Below, piece by piece: positions 7,377 to 14,733 of a stretch of 16,394 nt of DNA. The stretch lies in assembly GCA_019237355.1 (NCBI GenBank), contig JAFAHH010000423.1, forward strand, positions 1 through 16,394, read 5' to 3'. Positions within the stretch are counted from its first letter, which is position 1. The number at the start of each line of letters is the position of its first letter. The stretch is from Acetobacteraceae bacterium. Lineage in GTDB: Bacteria; Pseudomonadota; Alphaproteobacteria; Acetobacterales; Acetobacteraceae. The translations under genes and the position numbers were made by a program. The notes beneath the pieces are model-generated. The model ran no database searches and had not been told where the DNA came from. It was given only the letters and a program-made list of their open reading frames with translations.

Positions 7377-7763
7377 ATGGCTACGCTGGATAACCCCACC
7401 GATACGTCAGGCCGTCTCATCGCTGGAAACCAGGTATCGGGAACAGTAGTCTATAACCCAGCCGGGGAGCGGCTTGGTACCATAAATGACGTGATGATCG
7501 ATAAGCTATCCGGCAAAATCGCTTACGCCATCTTGAGCTTTGGCGGGTTCTTAGGGATCGGCGACAAGCATCACCCTCTTCCCTGGGCCGCTCTTAAATA
7601 TGATACGAAAGTCCGAGGCTATGTGGTTAGCCTGGATCAGGCGGCACTCGAGGGCGCGCCTTCCTTCACGGCAAGCGAGAAGGTGAATTGGGAGGACGAG
7701 ACCTGGGGCAAGCAGGTGCACGACTTTTACAATGCCGAGCCTTATTGGCAGGCCAAGATTTAG
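7377..7763 (+). CDS. PRC-barrel domain protein
   Basis: A 128-residue protein with one PRC-barrel domain at about 14-92: LIAGNQVSGTVVYNPAGE, then LGTINDVMIDKLSGKIAYAILSFGG and the LPWAALKYD block. No signal peptide is seen. PRC barrels are small beta domains in photosynthetic reaction centre H subunits, RimM and many stress-related proteins; a precise role cannot be assigned. ATG 7377 follows AGGAG at good distance. It is monocistronic and converges with the gene ending at 7800. Confidence 0.9.
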   Translation: MATLDNPTDTSGRLIAGNQVSGTVVYNPAGERLGTINDVMIDKLSGKIAYAILSFGGFLGIGDKHHPLPWAALKYDTKVRGYVVSLDQAALEGAPSFTASEKVNWEDETWGKQVHDFYNAEPYWQAKI

Positions 7764-7799
7764 CGGGCCGTCCGGTCAACAGGCTTGCCTCCTCGTCTA

Positions 7800-8540
7800 T
7801 CACCGGAGCGTACCCACGTGACGCTCAATATGGGGACGGAGTTCGTCCCAGTTGGCGGCAATCCGCTCTAGCACGGCCGCATCGCACCCGTACTGCGGCC
7901 GGGGCTGGCGCATGTTCAGTCCTACAAAATGTGCGCCGCACGTCCCGAGGCTCCGGGCGTGACCGGGGAAGGGCGAGCAGATCGACACCTCTTCGGTTGT
8001 AACTACGAGCGGCGGGCCGGGCCGGGAAAGTATAGCGACCTGCAGCCCTTGCTCATCGACCTCGCCACGAAGCTGAGCATCGGGACAGAGTTCTAGCACT
8101 TCGGCCAAGGCACGGGCGGCATCAAAACCCGGGGGCATGCCGCGTAGGCCGGTGTTACGTGGCTCGGGCCCGCAAAGCGGCGTAAATTGGCCGAAGCACG
8201 CCACCATGTCCGCGGCGATAACGCATGGGCCGCCGCCCGAGCCGTGCTCCAGCCAACGCGCGATGGCTTCGGGCATGCGCCAAAGGACCAGATCATTATC
8301 GAGAGCGATCTCGGCGAGCTGCGGGAACAGGCGTAAAGGAGCAAATTTCCAGGCAGCTCCTTCGGCTAGTCCAGCGTCGAGCCGCTCCAACAAGGGACGG
8401 GGGATATCGTCGCCATGCACGCGACGCCATTCGACCAGGGAAGCTACATCACCGACACGTGCCTGGGCGACCCTGATCGCGAGGCCATTCACGCAAACGG
8501 CATAAGCGGCCCCGGAGCCGAAGACACGCCGGGCACCCAA
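7800..8540 (-). CDS. putative glycosyltransferase-like protein of unknown function, start uncertain
   Basis: At least 246 residues. The block LRLFPQLAEIALDNDLVLWRMPEAI resembles the DxD-bearing segment of nucleotide-sugar transferase folds, but I do not recognise a named family. The only standard start in the frame is TTG 8540, without a ribosome site. Coding character continues upstream in frame (IRWTVGDVSPRGFEALRLSIL) up to ATT 8600, beyond which a TAA closes the frame. The true start is therefore probably near 8600, either a rare ATT start or an ATG lost by mutation. The gene follows the small exported protein (stop 8621) closely and is likely cotranscribed with it. Confidence 0.65.
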   Translation of the reverse strand: MGARRVFGSGAAYAVCVNGLAIRVAQARVGDVASLVEWRRVHGDDIPRPLLERLDAGLAEGAAWKFAPLRLFPQLAEIALDNDLVLWRMPEAIARWLEHGSGGGPCVIAADMVACFGQFTPLCGPEPRNTGLRGMPPGFDAARALAEVLELCPDAQLRGEVDEQGLQVAILSRPGPPLVVTTEEVSICSPFPGHARSLGTCGAHFVGLNMRQPRPQYGCDAAVLERIAANWDELRPHIERHVGTLR

Positions 8541-8620
8541 GATAGAAAGGCGAAGCGCTTCAAACCCGCGCGGGCTGACGTCGCCAACCGTCCATCGAAT
8601 GCCGGCGCGCTCTACTGGGA

Positions 8621-8872
8621 TTACTGCGTATTACCAGTACTGGGATTTGGCTGGCTCTGCTGATTTTGTGTGGTCGACTGGTGCTGGGCCTTGTTTGCCT
8701 CATGATGGCCGACGGCGCAGCCCGCAGCCGCACCAAGCACGCCATGATGCCCGGCATAATGGCCGGCAACTCCGCCGACCGCTGCGCCTTTGATGCAGCC
8801 CCTTGCGTGCGCCTCGGTCACACCAGCACCGATTACGAGCGCTAGAGCGGCTGGGATCAGCAGTGCCTTCAT
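8621..8872 (-). CDS. small exported glycine/alanine-rich (glycine-zipper-like) protein
   Basis: An 83-residue protein with a signal peptide (MKALLIPAALALVIGAGVTEAHA). The segment GAAVGGVAGHYAGHHGVLGAAAGCAVGHH has small residues at regular spacing, as in glycine-zipper membrane-associating proteins. The tail is rich in Gln, Ser and Asn. Two cysteines lie in the mature part. The function is unknown; an envelope-associated role is an inference. The start follows a strong GGAGGAAG site. The putative glycosyltransferase gene is immediately downstream. Confidence 0.8.
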   Translation of the reverse strand: MKALLIPAALALVIGAGVTEAHARGCIKGAAVGGVAGHYAGHHGVLGAAAGCAVGHHEANKAQHQSTTQNQQSQPNPSTGNTQ

Positions 8873-8945
8873 TCCGACTTCCTCCAGAAAATGAAGCGAT
8901 GATGTTCGCTCGAGTCAGCGCGGAACGGGGGGCGGAGTTTCGCAG

Positions 8946-9206
8946 CTACTCGCGGGAGGGATGCGAGTGCCCGCGCCCGGTCTTTGCCCGCAGCGCGTCG
9001 ATCCTTTTCGAGGCTTCCGCCTTGGTCAGCCTGTCGTCGAATTCTTCGCCAGCCTCTTCGCAGAGAGTCTTCAGGTAAGAGGCCTGTGCCCCAGTCATCG
9101 GCTCGTCGCCCGTGGTCCAGTCATCGGGGTCTTTTTCGGCATTGGACCGAGGGTTGGTCTTGGGATTCGTACTCACGTGATGGTCGGTTTTGGGATGGGT
9201 GCTCAT
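8946..9206 (-). CDS. DUF3072 family protein
   Basis: An 86-residue protein of uncharacterised family DUF3072. The conserved core is at residues 28-72: DDWTTGDEPMTGAQASYLKTL, then CEEAGEEFDDRLTKAEASKRIDAL. The polar, charged N-terminus (THPKTDHHVSTNPKT) is typical. ATG 9206 follows AGGAACGA. The start is only 10 bp from the divergent prmC start, so its promoter must lie inside prmC or overlap the neighbour. Confidence 0.88.
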   Translation of the reverse strand: MSTHPKTDHHVSTNPKTNPRSNAEKDPDDWTTGDEPMTGAQASYLKTLCEEAGEEFDDRLTKAEASKRIDALRAKTGRGHSHPSRE

Positions 9207-9216
9207 ATTCGTTCCT

Positions 9217-10110
9217 ATGAATGACGCACAGAAGCTGGATACTATATGTTCGCTCCTGACCTGGGGAACAGCACGGCTTCAACAGGCGGCGATCGAGCAC
9301 CCGAGGCGGGAGGCCCGCCTGCTGCTCGCCCACGCGCTGGAAATGACGCAGGAAGGCTTGCTTCGCGAGCAGAACCGGGCGGTATCGGCGTCGCGGTACG
9401 AGGCGTTCGTTGCGCGCCGGGCCCGGCGCGAGCCACTCGCCCATGTAACGGGGCGCCGCGAGTTTTGGAGCCTAGACCTGCTTGTCTCGCCTGTAACTCT
9501 CATCCCCCGCCCCGAATCGGAATCCCTGATCGAGGCCGCGGTGGCGGCATTTCCAGATCGGAGCCAAGTGGGGGCGATTCTCGATCTCGGCACCGGTACG
9601 GGCTGCCTGCTTCTCGCCGCCCTCACTGAATTTCCCGACGCTTTCGGGATAGGGGTAGACCGTAGCGAGAATGCCCTCGGGCTTGCCGCTCGCAATGCTT
9701 CCCGGCTGGGCCTTGCTGCCCGTTCGGGCTGGATCTGTGCGGACTGGGAGTCCGCGATTGCTGGCCAGTTCGATCTGGTGTTGTGCAACCCACCCTACAT
9801 CCCCACATCCGAGCTTGCCGGGTTAATCCCCGAGGTCGCTGGTTACGAGCCCAGGCTGGCGCTTGATGGTGGGGATGCAGGGCTTGCCGCTTATACCCGA
9901 GTAGTTCCAGCGATCCCTCGCCTTCTGAGAGCGCGTGGAAAGGCCATCCTCGAACTTGGACCCGGCCAAGCCGAGCCGGTAGCTAGGATGGCTCAGAGAG
10001 CCGGGCTCGAGCCGGCATGCCGGCCAGATTTGGCGGGTGTCTCCCGGGCAATGCTGCTGGTTGGGCAGAATCCCGCAAAAGCACTTGGCAGCGGCGGCGT
10101 AGGAGGCTAG
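9217..10110 (+). CDS. prmC: peptide chain release factor N5-glutamine methyltransferase
   Basis: This protein (297 residues) methylates the Gln of the GGQ motif in release factors RF1/RF2 using SAM. The N-terminal helical domain spans about 1-90, followed by the linker TLIPRPESE (94-102). The SAM loop DLGTGTGC is at 123-130 and the amide-methylating NPPY motif at 191-194. Length and order fit HemK/PrmC. ATG 9217 is chosen; the TTG at 9190 would add nine unlikely residues. There is no Shine-Dalgarno, so a short or absent leader is likely. A DUF4167 gene follows, as in many alphaproteobacteria, but prfA, its usual upstream partner, is not here. Confidence 0.95.
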   Translation: MNDAQKLDTICSLLTWGTARLQQAAIEHPRREARLLLAHALEMTQEGLLREQNRAVSASRYEAFVARRARREPLAHVTGRREFWSLDLLVSPVTLIPRPESESLIEAAVAAFPDRSQVGAILDLGTGTGCLLLAALTEFPDAFGIGVDRSENALGLAARNASRLGLAARSGWICADWESAIAGQFDLVLCNPPYIPTSELAGLIPEVAGYEPRLALDGGDAGLAAYTRVVPAIPRLLRARGKAILELGPGQAEPVARMAQRAGLEPACRPDLAGVSRAMLLVGQNPAKALGSGGVGG

Positions 10111-10292
10111 CTTCCGTCCGGCGGGAATCGCTGCATCGCGGCGAGCCAAGGCGCTCAACAGCCGCGGAGAGGTTGGGCGCGAGCCAGCCAAAGCCGATTG
10201 GCGACCGGGCTGGGAAGCGCATCTGAAACACGCAACGGCGTCGGGCCGCAGTCTTAGCTGGGCCGATAACAGGAAAGCACAACGGCACACGA

Positions 10293-10754
10293 ATGAACAT
10301 GAAACGCATGCGTGGACGCAATCACCGAGGGGGTGGAGGCGGCGGTGGCGGGGGAGCACGCCACCATGGCAGCGGAATACCGCTCAATCGCAACCACGTG
10401 TTCGACAGCAATGGTCCGGATGTGCGCGTCCGGGGCACTGCCCAGCAACTTTTCGAGAAATATCTTCAGCTCGGGCGGGACGCGACGAGCAGCGGCGACC
10501 GGGTGATGGCCGAAAGCTATTTCCAGCACGCCGAGCACTATTTCCGCATCCTCAACGCTATGAACCAGGCGGCGCAGCAGAGCCAGCCGCAACAGGGCAA
10601 TGGCCAGCGCCGGCCATATGCGGGCGAGGATGGCGGCCAGCCGGCTGGATCGGTTAACGGCGAGGAAGTGGCGGAGTCGAGCCCGGCTGGTGTCGGCGAT
10701 CAGCCCGAGGCGCGGGAAATTCCGATCACCGTGGTGTCACCTCCCGAGGGCTGA
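10293..10754 (+). CDS. DUF4167 domain protein
   Basis: A 153-residue protein. The basic N-terminus MKRMRGRN is followed by nine consecutive glycines (13-21). The conserved DUF4167 core is at about 35-90 (NHVFDSNGPDVRVRGTAQQLFEKYLQLGRDA, then AESYFQHAEHYFRILN). The C-terminus is a low-complexity, Gln/Gly/Glu-rich tail. The family is widespread in alphaproteobacteria, usually next to prmC; the RG-rich start suggests RNA binding but this is not established. It lies 182 bp after prmC. The hairpin at 10783-10808 follows its stop. Confidence 0.9.
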   Translation: MNMKRMRGRNHRGGGGGGGGGARHHGSGIPLNRNHVFDSNGPDVRVRGTAQQLFEKYLQLGRDATSSGDRVMAESYFQHAEHYFRILNAMNQAAQQSQPQQGNGQRRPYAGEDGGQPAGSVNGEEVAESSPAGVGDQPEAREIPITVVSPPEG

Positions 10755-10782
10755 TGCTTCAGGGTTAGATTCGGTCAAAACG

Positions 10783-10808
10783 CGGGCTCGGCCGTGTTGC
10801 CGAGCCCG
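10783..10808. terminator. strong GC hairpin after the DUF4167 gene
   Basis: CGGGCTCGGC (10783-10792) pairs perfectly with GCCGAGCCCG (10799-10808) around a 6-nt loop. Short A-tracts flank it on both sides, giving four U on the minus strand and none on the plus strand. The stem suits a terminator of the upstream gene, but the missing plus-strand U-run leaves a processing or leader hairpin possible. Confidence 0.5.
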
Positions 10809-10831
10809 GCAAAACATGCTTGAAAGCTGGC

Positions 10832-11086
10832 ATGTCTTGGATCTGGGCGATTATCATCGGGTTGATCGTCGGCGCCGTTGCCAAGCTGATCATGCCGGGG
10901 CGCGATCCGGGCGGGATTATTGTGACGATCCTGCTAGGCATCGGTGGGTCCGTAGTCGCTACCTGGATCGGCCAGGCGGTGCACTGGTACCGCCCGGGTC
11001 AGGGCGCTGGGTTCATCGCTTCGGTCGTGGGTGCAATAATCATCCTTGCGATCTACCGGGCCCTGGTCGGAAGAACCGTGACCTAA
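10832..11086 (+). CDS. GlsB/YeaQ/YmgE family stress-response membrane protein
   Basis: An 84-residue inner-membrane protein with three hydrophobic segments: WIWAIIIGLIVGAVAKLIM, IIVTILLGIGGSVVATWIG and GFIASVVGAIIILAIYRAL. The GLIVGAVAKLIMPGRDPGG motif is diagnostic of the transglycosylase-associated/YeaQ family. Members are induced by stress; the molecular role is unknown. ATG 10832 (MSWIW) is preferred over the in-frame TTG 12 bp upstream because it matches the family N-terminus. It is monocistronic, with hairpins on both sides. Confidence 0.92.
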   Translation: MSWIWAIIIGLIVGAVAKLIMPGRDPGGIIVTILLGIGGSVVATWIGQAVHWYRPGQGAGFIASVVGAIIILAIYRALVGRTVT

Positions 11087-11094
11087 AGTATCAT

Positions 11095-11111
11095 GGCTTC
11101 GGGTCGAAGCC
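11095..11111. terminator. small hairpin between convergent genes
   Basis: GGCTTCG (11095-11101) pairs with CGAAGCC (11105-11111) around a 3-nt loop. It lies in the 33-bp gap between the convergent GlsB-like and MBL-fold genes, where a bidirectional terminator is expected. No U-run follows, so support is positional only. Confidence 0.35.
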
Positions 11112-11119
11112 GTCATGCT

Positions 11120-11983
11120 CTAACCCTTTGCGCCCTTTTCGGTATACTTGCCCCTCGGCGGCACGGCGATTCTGTCGAAATTCGCGGCCAGTAACCGGAG
11201 GGCATCACGCATAACCTGCCCATGCATGGCTGGGCCGTGCCCCGTGACCACCAGTTCGGGTTCGAGACGTGAGAGCTCCTCTACCGAGTGGCGGGCCTGC
11301 TTCCAGTCGGTCGTAAAATACGCTGGAGGGCCATGAAGCTCCGGGCTCTGCACCGCCACGGCATAGGCGGACTCCTGTCGGGTAGTGATGAAGGCATCGC
11401 CTGCAATGAGGCTTCGGTCTGCGGCGCGCCATAACGAGACGTGCCCTGGCGCGTGGCCTGGCGTGTGTAGCCACCGCCAGCCGGGCATGTGCGGTGCGGT
11501 CCCGTCATCGGGCAGGGTACGCAGCCAGCGTCCCACATCGACCGGCCCTGTTGGATATAGGGGCGAAAGCAGTGACATAAGGCCGCCGCCCACGCTCGGG
11601 TCGGGCGGCGGATAGGATTGGCTCCCATCGAGATAGGGCCGCTCGAGGGGATGAGCATAGACCGGAGCATCCCACCTTGCTGCCAGATCCTCTAGCGCCC
11701 CCACGTGATCGAAATGTCCGTGCGTTAGGATGATTGCCGCGGGCCGGCTGCCTTCGCCAAACCGCTGGCCGGCGGCGGATATGATAAGCGAACCGGTGCC
11801 CATCACTCCGGCATCGATTAGGACCCAATTCCGGTTGCCCGCCTGAGGCGTCCCGTAAAACACGGCATTTACGATACCCAGCCGCCGGTAAGCCAAATCC
11901 GGGGCAATTTCGAGGGTGCGGCCGTCCTTGCTTGCGTGCCCAACCACCGTCTCTGGGTCGAGCGGGATTTGCTGACCTGTCAT
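11120..11983 (-). CDS. MBL-fold metallo-hydrolase
   Basis: A cytosolic protein of 287 residues with the complete metallo-beta-lactamase-fold metal site: H88-x-H90-x-D92-H93 (THGHFDHVG), H177 (HTPGHAPGH), D196 (AGDAF) and H249 (VTGHGPAMHG). The glyoxalase II-like pattern suggests hydrolysis of thioesters, lactones or similar; the true substrate is not evident. ATG 11983 follows GGTGAG; GTG 11989 is possible. It is monocistronic and divergent from the small exported protein at 12176. Confidence 0.9.
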   Translation of the reverse strand: MTGQQIPLDPETVVGHASKDGRTLEIAPDLAYRRLGIVNAVFYGTPQAGNRNWVLIDAGVMGTGSLIISAAGQRFGEGSRPAAIILTHGHFDHVGALEDLAARWDAPVYAHPLERPYLDGSQSYPPPDPSVGGGLMSLLSPLYPTGPVDVGRWLRTLPDDGTAPHMPGWRWLHTPGHAPGHVSLWRAADRSLIAGDAFITTRQESAYAVAVQSPELHGPPAYFTTDWKQARHSVEELSRLEPELVVTGHGPAMHGQVMRDALRLLAANFDRIAVPPRGKYTEKGAKG

Positions 11984-12137
11984 GATCACTCACCGTCTTT
12001 CTTCCGCTGAAAGCTCGGGCCTGCCTGATCGGTTGTCGGGTCCGGCGCAAATGTCGTGGTGAGCACGGAGTCGTGAAATTTCGTGTGAAGCTGTTCACAG
12101 CCTACCGGCGTGGCGGGTGGCAAGTATCCAGTCATGG

Positions 12138-12152
12138 ACGGGATATTCCCGT
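12138..12152. promoter_or_regulatory. 15-bp imperfect palindrome upstream of the small exported protein
   Basis: ACGGGA/TCCCGT arms flank a 3-bp centre, 23 bp before ATG 12176, inside the divergent spacer shared with the MBL-fold gene. It could be an operator; the evidence is symmetry and position alone. Confidence 0.3.
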
Positions 12153-12175
12153 TGACGGCCCGAAAGGGGGACACC

Positions 12176-12442
12176 ATGAAACTGATCTTATTTGCGACCG
12201 CACTTGGCCTGCCGCTGATTGCGGGCACGGCCTATGCTGATTCGGAAGGCTACCAGGGCGGCGCGAGCTACCCGATTGTGTCATCGCCTGCCCGTATCGA
12301 CACGGGGTCTTCGGACTACCAACTCCCGTCGGCGATGGCGGTGAGGGAAACCCCGAATGTTGTGCTGCGCGACGCGGGATCAGAGGCAACCCCGGTCTTT
12401 TCCGGGATGGCGGCTTCGCCGAACACGGTTGCGAGACGATAG
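12176..12442 (+). CDS. small exported protein of unknown function
   Basis: An 88-residue protein with a clear signal peptide (MKLILFATALGLPLIAGTAYA, cleavage before DSEGYQ). The short mature part is rich in Ser, Ala and Pro, without cysteine and without recognisable domains. ATG 12176 follows AAGGGGGA, a strong ribosome site that decides the start over an upstream in-frame one at 12110. A good intrinsic terminator follows, so it is an independent unit. Function not recognised. Confidence 0.75.
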   Translation: MKLILFATALGLPLIAGTAYADSEGYQGGASYPIVSSPARIDTGSSDYQLPSAMAVRETPNVVLRDAGSEATPVFSGMAASPNTVARR

Positions 12443-12464
12443 GCTGGGTAGGGAGACTTAATCA

Positions 12465-12516
12465 CGGCTGAGCGCAGATGGTCAGGGTGGTAGGCCATTT
12501 GGCTCAGCCGTTTTTT
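12465..12516 (+). terminator. intrinsic terminator of the small exported protein gene
   Basis: CGGCTGAGC (12465-12473) pairs perfectly with GCTCAGCCG (12502-12510), with a further inner ATGG/CCAT pairing. Six T follow directly at 12511-12516. It lies 23 bp after the stop codon. This is the clearest rho-independent terminator in the window. Confidence 0.85.
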
Positions 12517-12604
12517 CTCTACTTATCTGATTACGCGGCCTCGTTGATTGTTCAGATTTCGTAATCGAGGCTTCGCGGGGTCAGATTTGGAAGATCGGCT
12601 TTAG

Positions 12605-12841
12605 CAGTTTGCTGAAAAAGCAAGACCAGAGCTCTGCCCTGGACCCGTCATGCGTCGTGCGAAGAGCACGCTCCTCGCGTGACGAGCATGCTGTTCGCAT
12701 GACGGGGCCGAAAGGCCCCAGACCCCATCCACTAAGTGATTGGATTGCAAAGGCTGCGCCTTTGCTGGGGTCCAGGGGCAAAGCCCCTGGCCTTCTTTCG
12801 TTGCTTCACGACGACCGACTTCAACGCTTTTCCGCAGCCTG
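12605..12841 (+). mobile_element. MITE-like non-coding element, copy A
   Basis: This 237-bp unit recurs in reverse orientation at 16106-16344, roughly 94% identical by eye, including a run of about 78 identical bases. The ends are imperfect inverted repeats: CAGTTTGCTGAAAA on the left and CAGGCTGCGGAAAA at the right end read inward, 11 of 14 matching. Internal strong hairpins include CCAGGGGC/GCCCCTGG and GGGGCC/GGCCCC. It has no transposase and no plausible coding frame. The 4-bp flanks are TTAG and TTAA, a possible target duplication with one mismatch. Non-autonomous mobility is inferred. Confidence 0.75.
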
Positions 12842-12860
12842 TTAAGCCTTTCACATGCCC

Positions 12861-13330
12861 TTAGATGACCTCCAGGGTGCATTCTGTCGTTGAGTTTCCT
12901 TCCTTTATATCAGCAGCATCACACACGAATCGCTTGATCATCCGATCCAGTTTGATACCGGTCTCGGTCGCCTGCAAGCATTAGAAAGTAACGGAAAGAT
13001 ATCCCACTTCTTTGGCCCGGTATTGCCTGGATACGTCGCCAAGCATGGTGCGTCCTAATAGGATCACGGGCATCCGGGAAGTCATTGATTCCCAGTTCCT
13101 TTAGTGCGGTTACAAACCGACGAACGGCATCTGCTTTCAGTACGCCGCTGCGAGAGGATGTCCGCTGGCGATTACGGAAGAATTTAGCGGCCAGTTCCTC
13201 GCCCGTGAAGGAGGCTGCGCTTGCCAGAAAATCACCGATGCCATAACTCCGGCAATTCACCGATCGAAAACTTCCCACGCGGGGCCTTGGGCGGCGCACC
13301 AAGACTTCAGCACATTACGTACGTTCTGAT
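12861..13330 (-). pseudogene. decayed gene of an uncharacterised 'IPGQRSGIS' protein family
   Basis: The central part reads GIGDFLASAASFTGEELAAKFFRNRQRTS, then VLKADAVRRFVTALKELGI and IPGQRSGISFRYFLMLAGD, which I recognise as a conserved hypothetical family with a helix-hairpin-helix-like C-terminus. Near 12960 the frame changes: the expected ending GIKLDRMIKRFV continues in another frame to a stop at 12861. At the 5' end, NVRNVLKSWCAAQGPAWEVFDR lies in a second frame that stops at once. At least two frameshifts and no good start indicate a dead gene. It lies directly beside MITE copy A. Confidence 0.65.
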
Positions 13331-13355
13331 ATCTTGTCCCAGTGACCAGACTGCG

Positions 13356-13578
13356 TCAATGCAGCAGAGCGAAGTGATCCGTAAGGGTTGCGGCTCCGAG
13401 CGATAGGTGGCCCACAAGCCCGCGCAGGTGAGCCTGCCACGGATAGGCGCCTGGCCGATTGGCGACCCCTACGGTCTTGCCGGTCCATCATTGCCCAGGT
13501 GACCCGGTCCATAATCCAAGCGCCGATCGCGCCGGCAACCAGGCCGCGGAACAGCACGCTGGCGAGCGAACTGGCCAA
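13356..13578 (-). pseudogene. remnant of a small membrane protein gene downstream of the formaldehyde dehydrogenase
   Basis: The first about 35 codons (LFRGLVAGAIGAWIMDRVTWAMMDRQD) look like the N-terminus of a family of small membrane proteins I know only as hypothetical. The expected C-terminus (AYPWQAHLRGLVGHLSLGAATL) is present shortly after but in another frame, ending at a stop at 13356. The middle of the gene seems deleted and the frame is broken. Only TTG is available as a start, 9 bp after the dehydrogenase stop, so it was probably the third gene of that operon. The family assignment is from memory. Confidence 0.55.
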
Positions 13579-13587
13579 GCCGGCGCC

Positions 13588-14697
13588 TCAGTAGACCACG
13601 ACGCTTCGGATCGACTCACCCCGCGTCATCAGATCGAAGCCTTCATTGATCTGCTCTAGTTTCAGATGATGCGTGATCAGGTCGTCGATATTGATCTTGC
13701 CCGCCATGTACCAATCGACAATTTTCGGCACGTCGGTTCGGCCGCGGGCGCCCCCGAAAGCCGAGCCGATCCAGCGCCTGCCCGTAACCAACTGGAATGG
13801 CCGGGTGGAGATTTCCTGCCCAGCCGCGGCGACGCCGATGATCGTGCACACGCCCCATCCCCGCCGGCAGCATTCCAGGGCCTGACGCATCAGGGTGGTA
13901 TTGCCGACACACTCGAAACTAAAGTCTGCGCCGCCTTTCGTCAGTTCGACCAAGTACGGAACGAGATCGCCTTCCACCTGTTTCGGATTCACGAAATGGG
14001 TCATGCCAAACTGGCGCGCCATTTGTTCCCGCGCGGGGTTGATATCGACGCCGACAATCATATCAGCGCCGATCATCTTCGCACCCTGAATCACATTCAG
14101 CCCGATGCCGCCGAGGCCAAACACAACAACCGTGCTGCCTGGCTCGACCTTCGCGGTAAACAGAACGGCACCAATGCCGGTAGTAACACCGCAGCCGATG
14201 TAACAAATCTTGTCGAACGGCGCGTCTTCCCGCACTTTAGCGACGGCAATCTCGGGCAGCACCGTGTAATTCGCAAAAGTCGAGCAGCCCATGTAGTGCA
14301 GGATCGGCCGGCCTTGGTAGGTAAACCGGCTGGTTCCATCCGGCATCACTCCCTGCCCCTGGGTGGCGCGGAGCTTGATGCAAAGATTGGTCTTGCGGCT
14401 TAAGCAGTATTCGCACTCCCGGCATTCAGGCGTGTACAGCGGGATGACATGGTCGCCCTTTTTCACTGAGCGCACATCGGGGCCGGTCTCGACCACGATC
14501 CCGGCGCCCTCGTGCCCCAGAATGCACGGGAACAGGCCTTCCGGATCGGCGCCCGACAGCGTGTACTTATCCGTATGGCACAGGCCGGTCGCCTTGATTT
14601 CGACCATGACCTCGCCGGCTTTTGGGCCTTCGAGCTGCACGGTCTCTATGCTGAGCGGCTTGCCAGCCTCAAAAGCAACAGCGGCGCGGACGTCCAT
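13588..14697 (-). CDS. frmA: S-(hydroxymethyl)glutathione dehydrogenase / class III alcohol dehydrogenase
   Basis: A 369-residue zinc- and NAD-dependent enzyme that oxidises S-hydroxymethylglutathione in glutathione-dependent formaldehyde detoxification; it can also reduce S-nitrosoglutathione. Catalytic zinc ligands are C40 (GLCHTD), H62 (GHEGAG) and C169 (YIGCGVTTG). The structural zinc is held by C92, C95, C98 and C106. The class III feature is an Arg (R110) in the CIKLRATQG block, matching the glutathione-carboxylate-binding Arg. The coenzyme loop is GLGGIG (194-199). ATG 14697 has a GGGAGG site. It lies 36 bp downstream of the MFS transporter gene, so they form an operon. No S-formylglutathione hydrolase is seen nearby. 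Confidence 0.95.
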   Translation of the reverse strand: MDVRAAVAFEAGKPLSIETVQLEGPKAGEVMVEIKATGLCHTDKYTLSGADPEGLFPCILGHEGAGIVVETGPDVRSVKKGDHVIPLYTPECRECEYCLSRKTNLCIKLRATQGQGVMPDGTSRFTYQGRPILHYMGCSTFANYTVLPEIAVAKVREDAPFDKICYIGCGVTTGIGAVLFTAKVEPGSTVVVFGLGGIGLNVIQGAKMIGADMIVGVDINPAREQMARQFGMTHFVNPKQVEGDLVPYLVELTKGGADFSFECVGNTTLMRQALECCRRGWGVCTIIGVAAAGQEISTRPFQLVTGRRWIGSAFGGARGRTDVPKIVDWYMAGKINIDDLITHHLKLEQINEGFDLMTRGESIRSVVVY

Positions 14698-14733
14698 GGT
14701 GGCCTCCCTTAAAAACGCTGGCTCGCAACGATG

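Noticed and set aside
9823..10359. Minus-strand open frame of 178 codons opposite prmC and the DUF4167 start
   Set aside because: Antisense to two recognised genes, with no domain or ribosome site.
12601..12882. Open frames within MITE copy A, with matching ones in copy B
   Set aside because: They result from a GC-rich repeat full of hairpins. The frames differ in ends and length between copies and have no start signals.
13666..14403. Plus-strand 245-codon frame opposite frmA
   Set aside because: Antisense of a very well conserved zinc dehydrogenase; no independent features.
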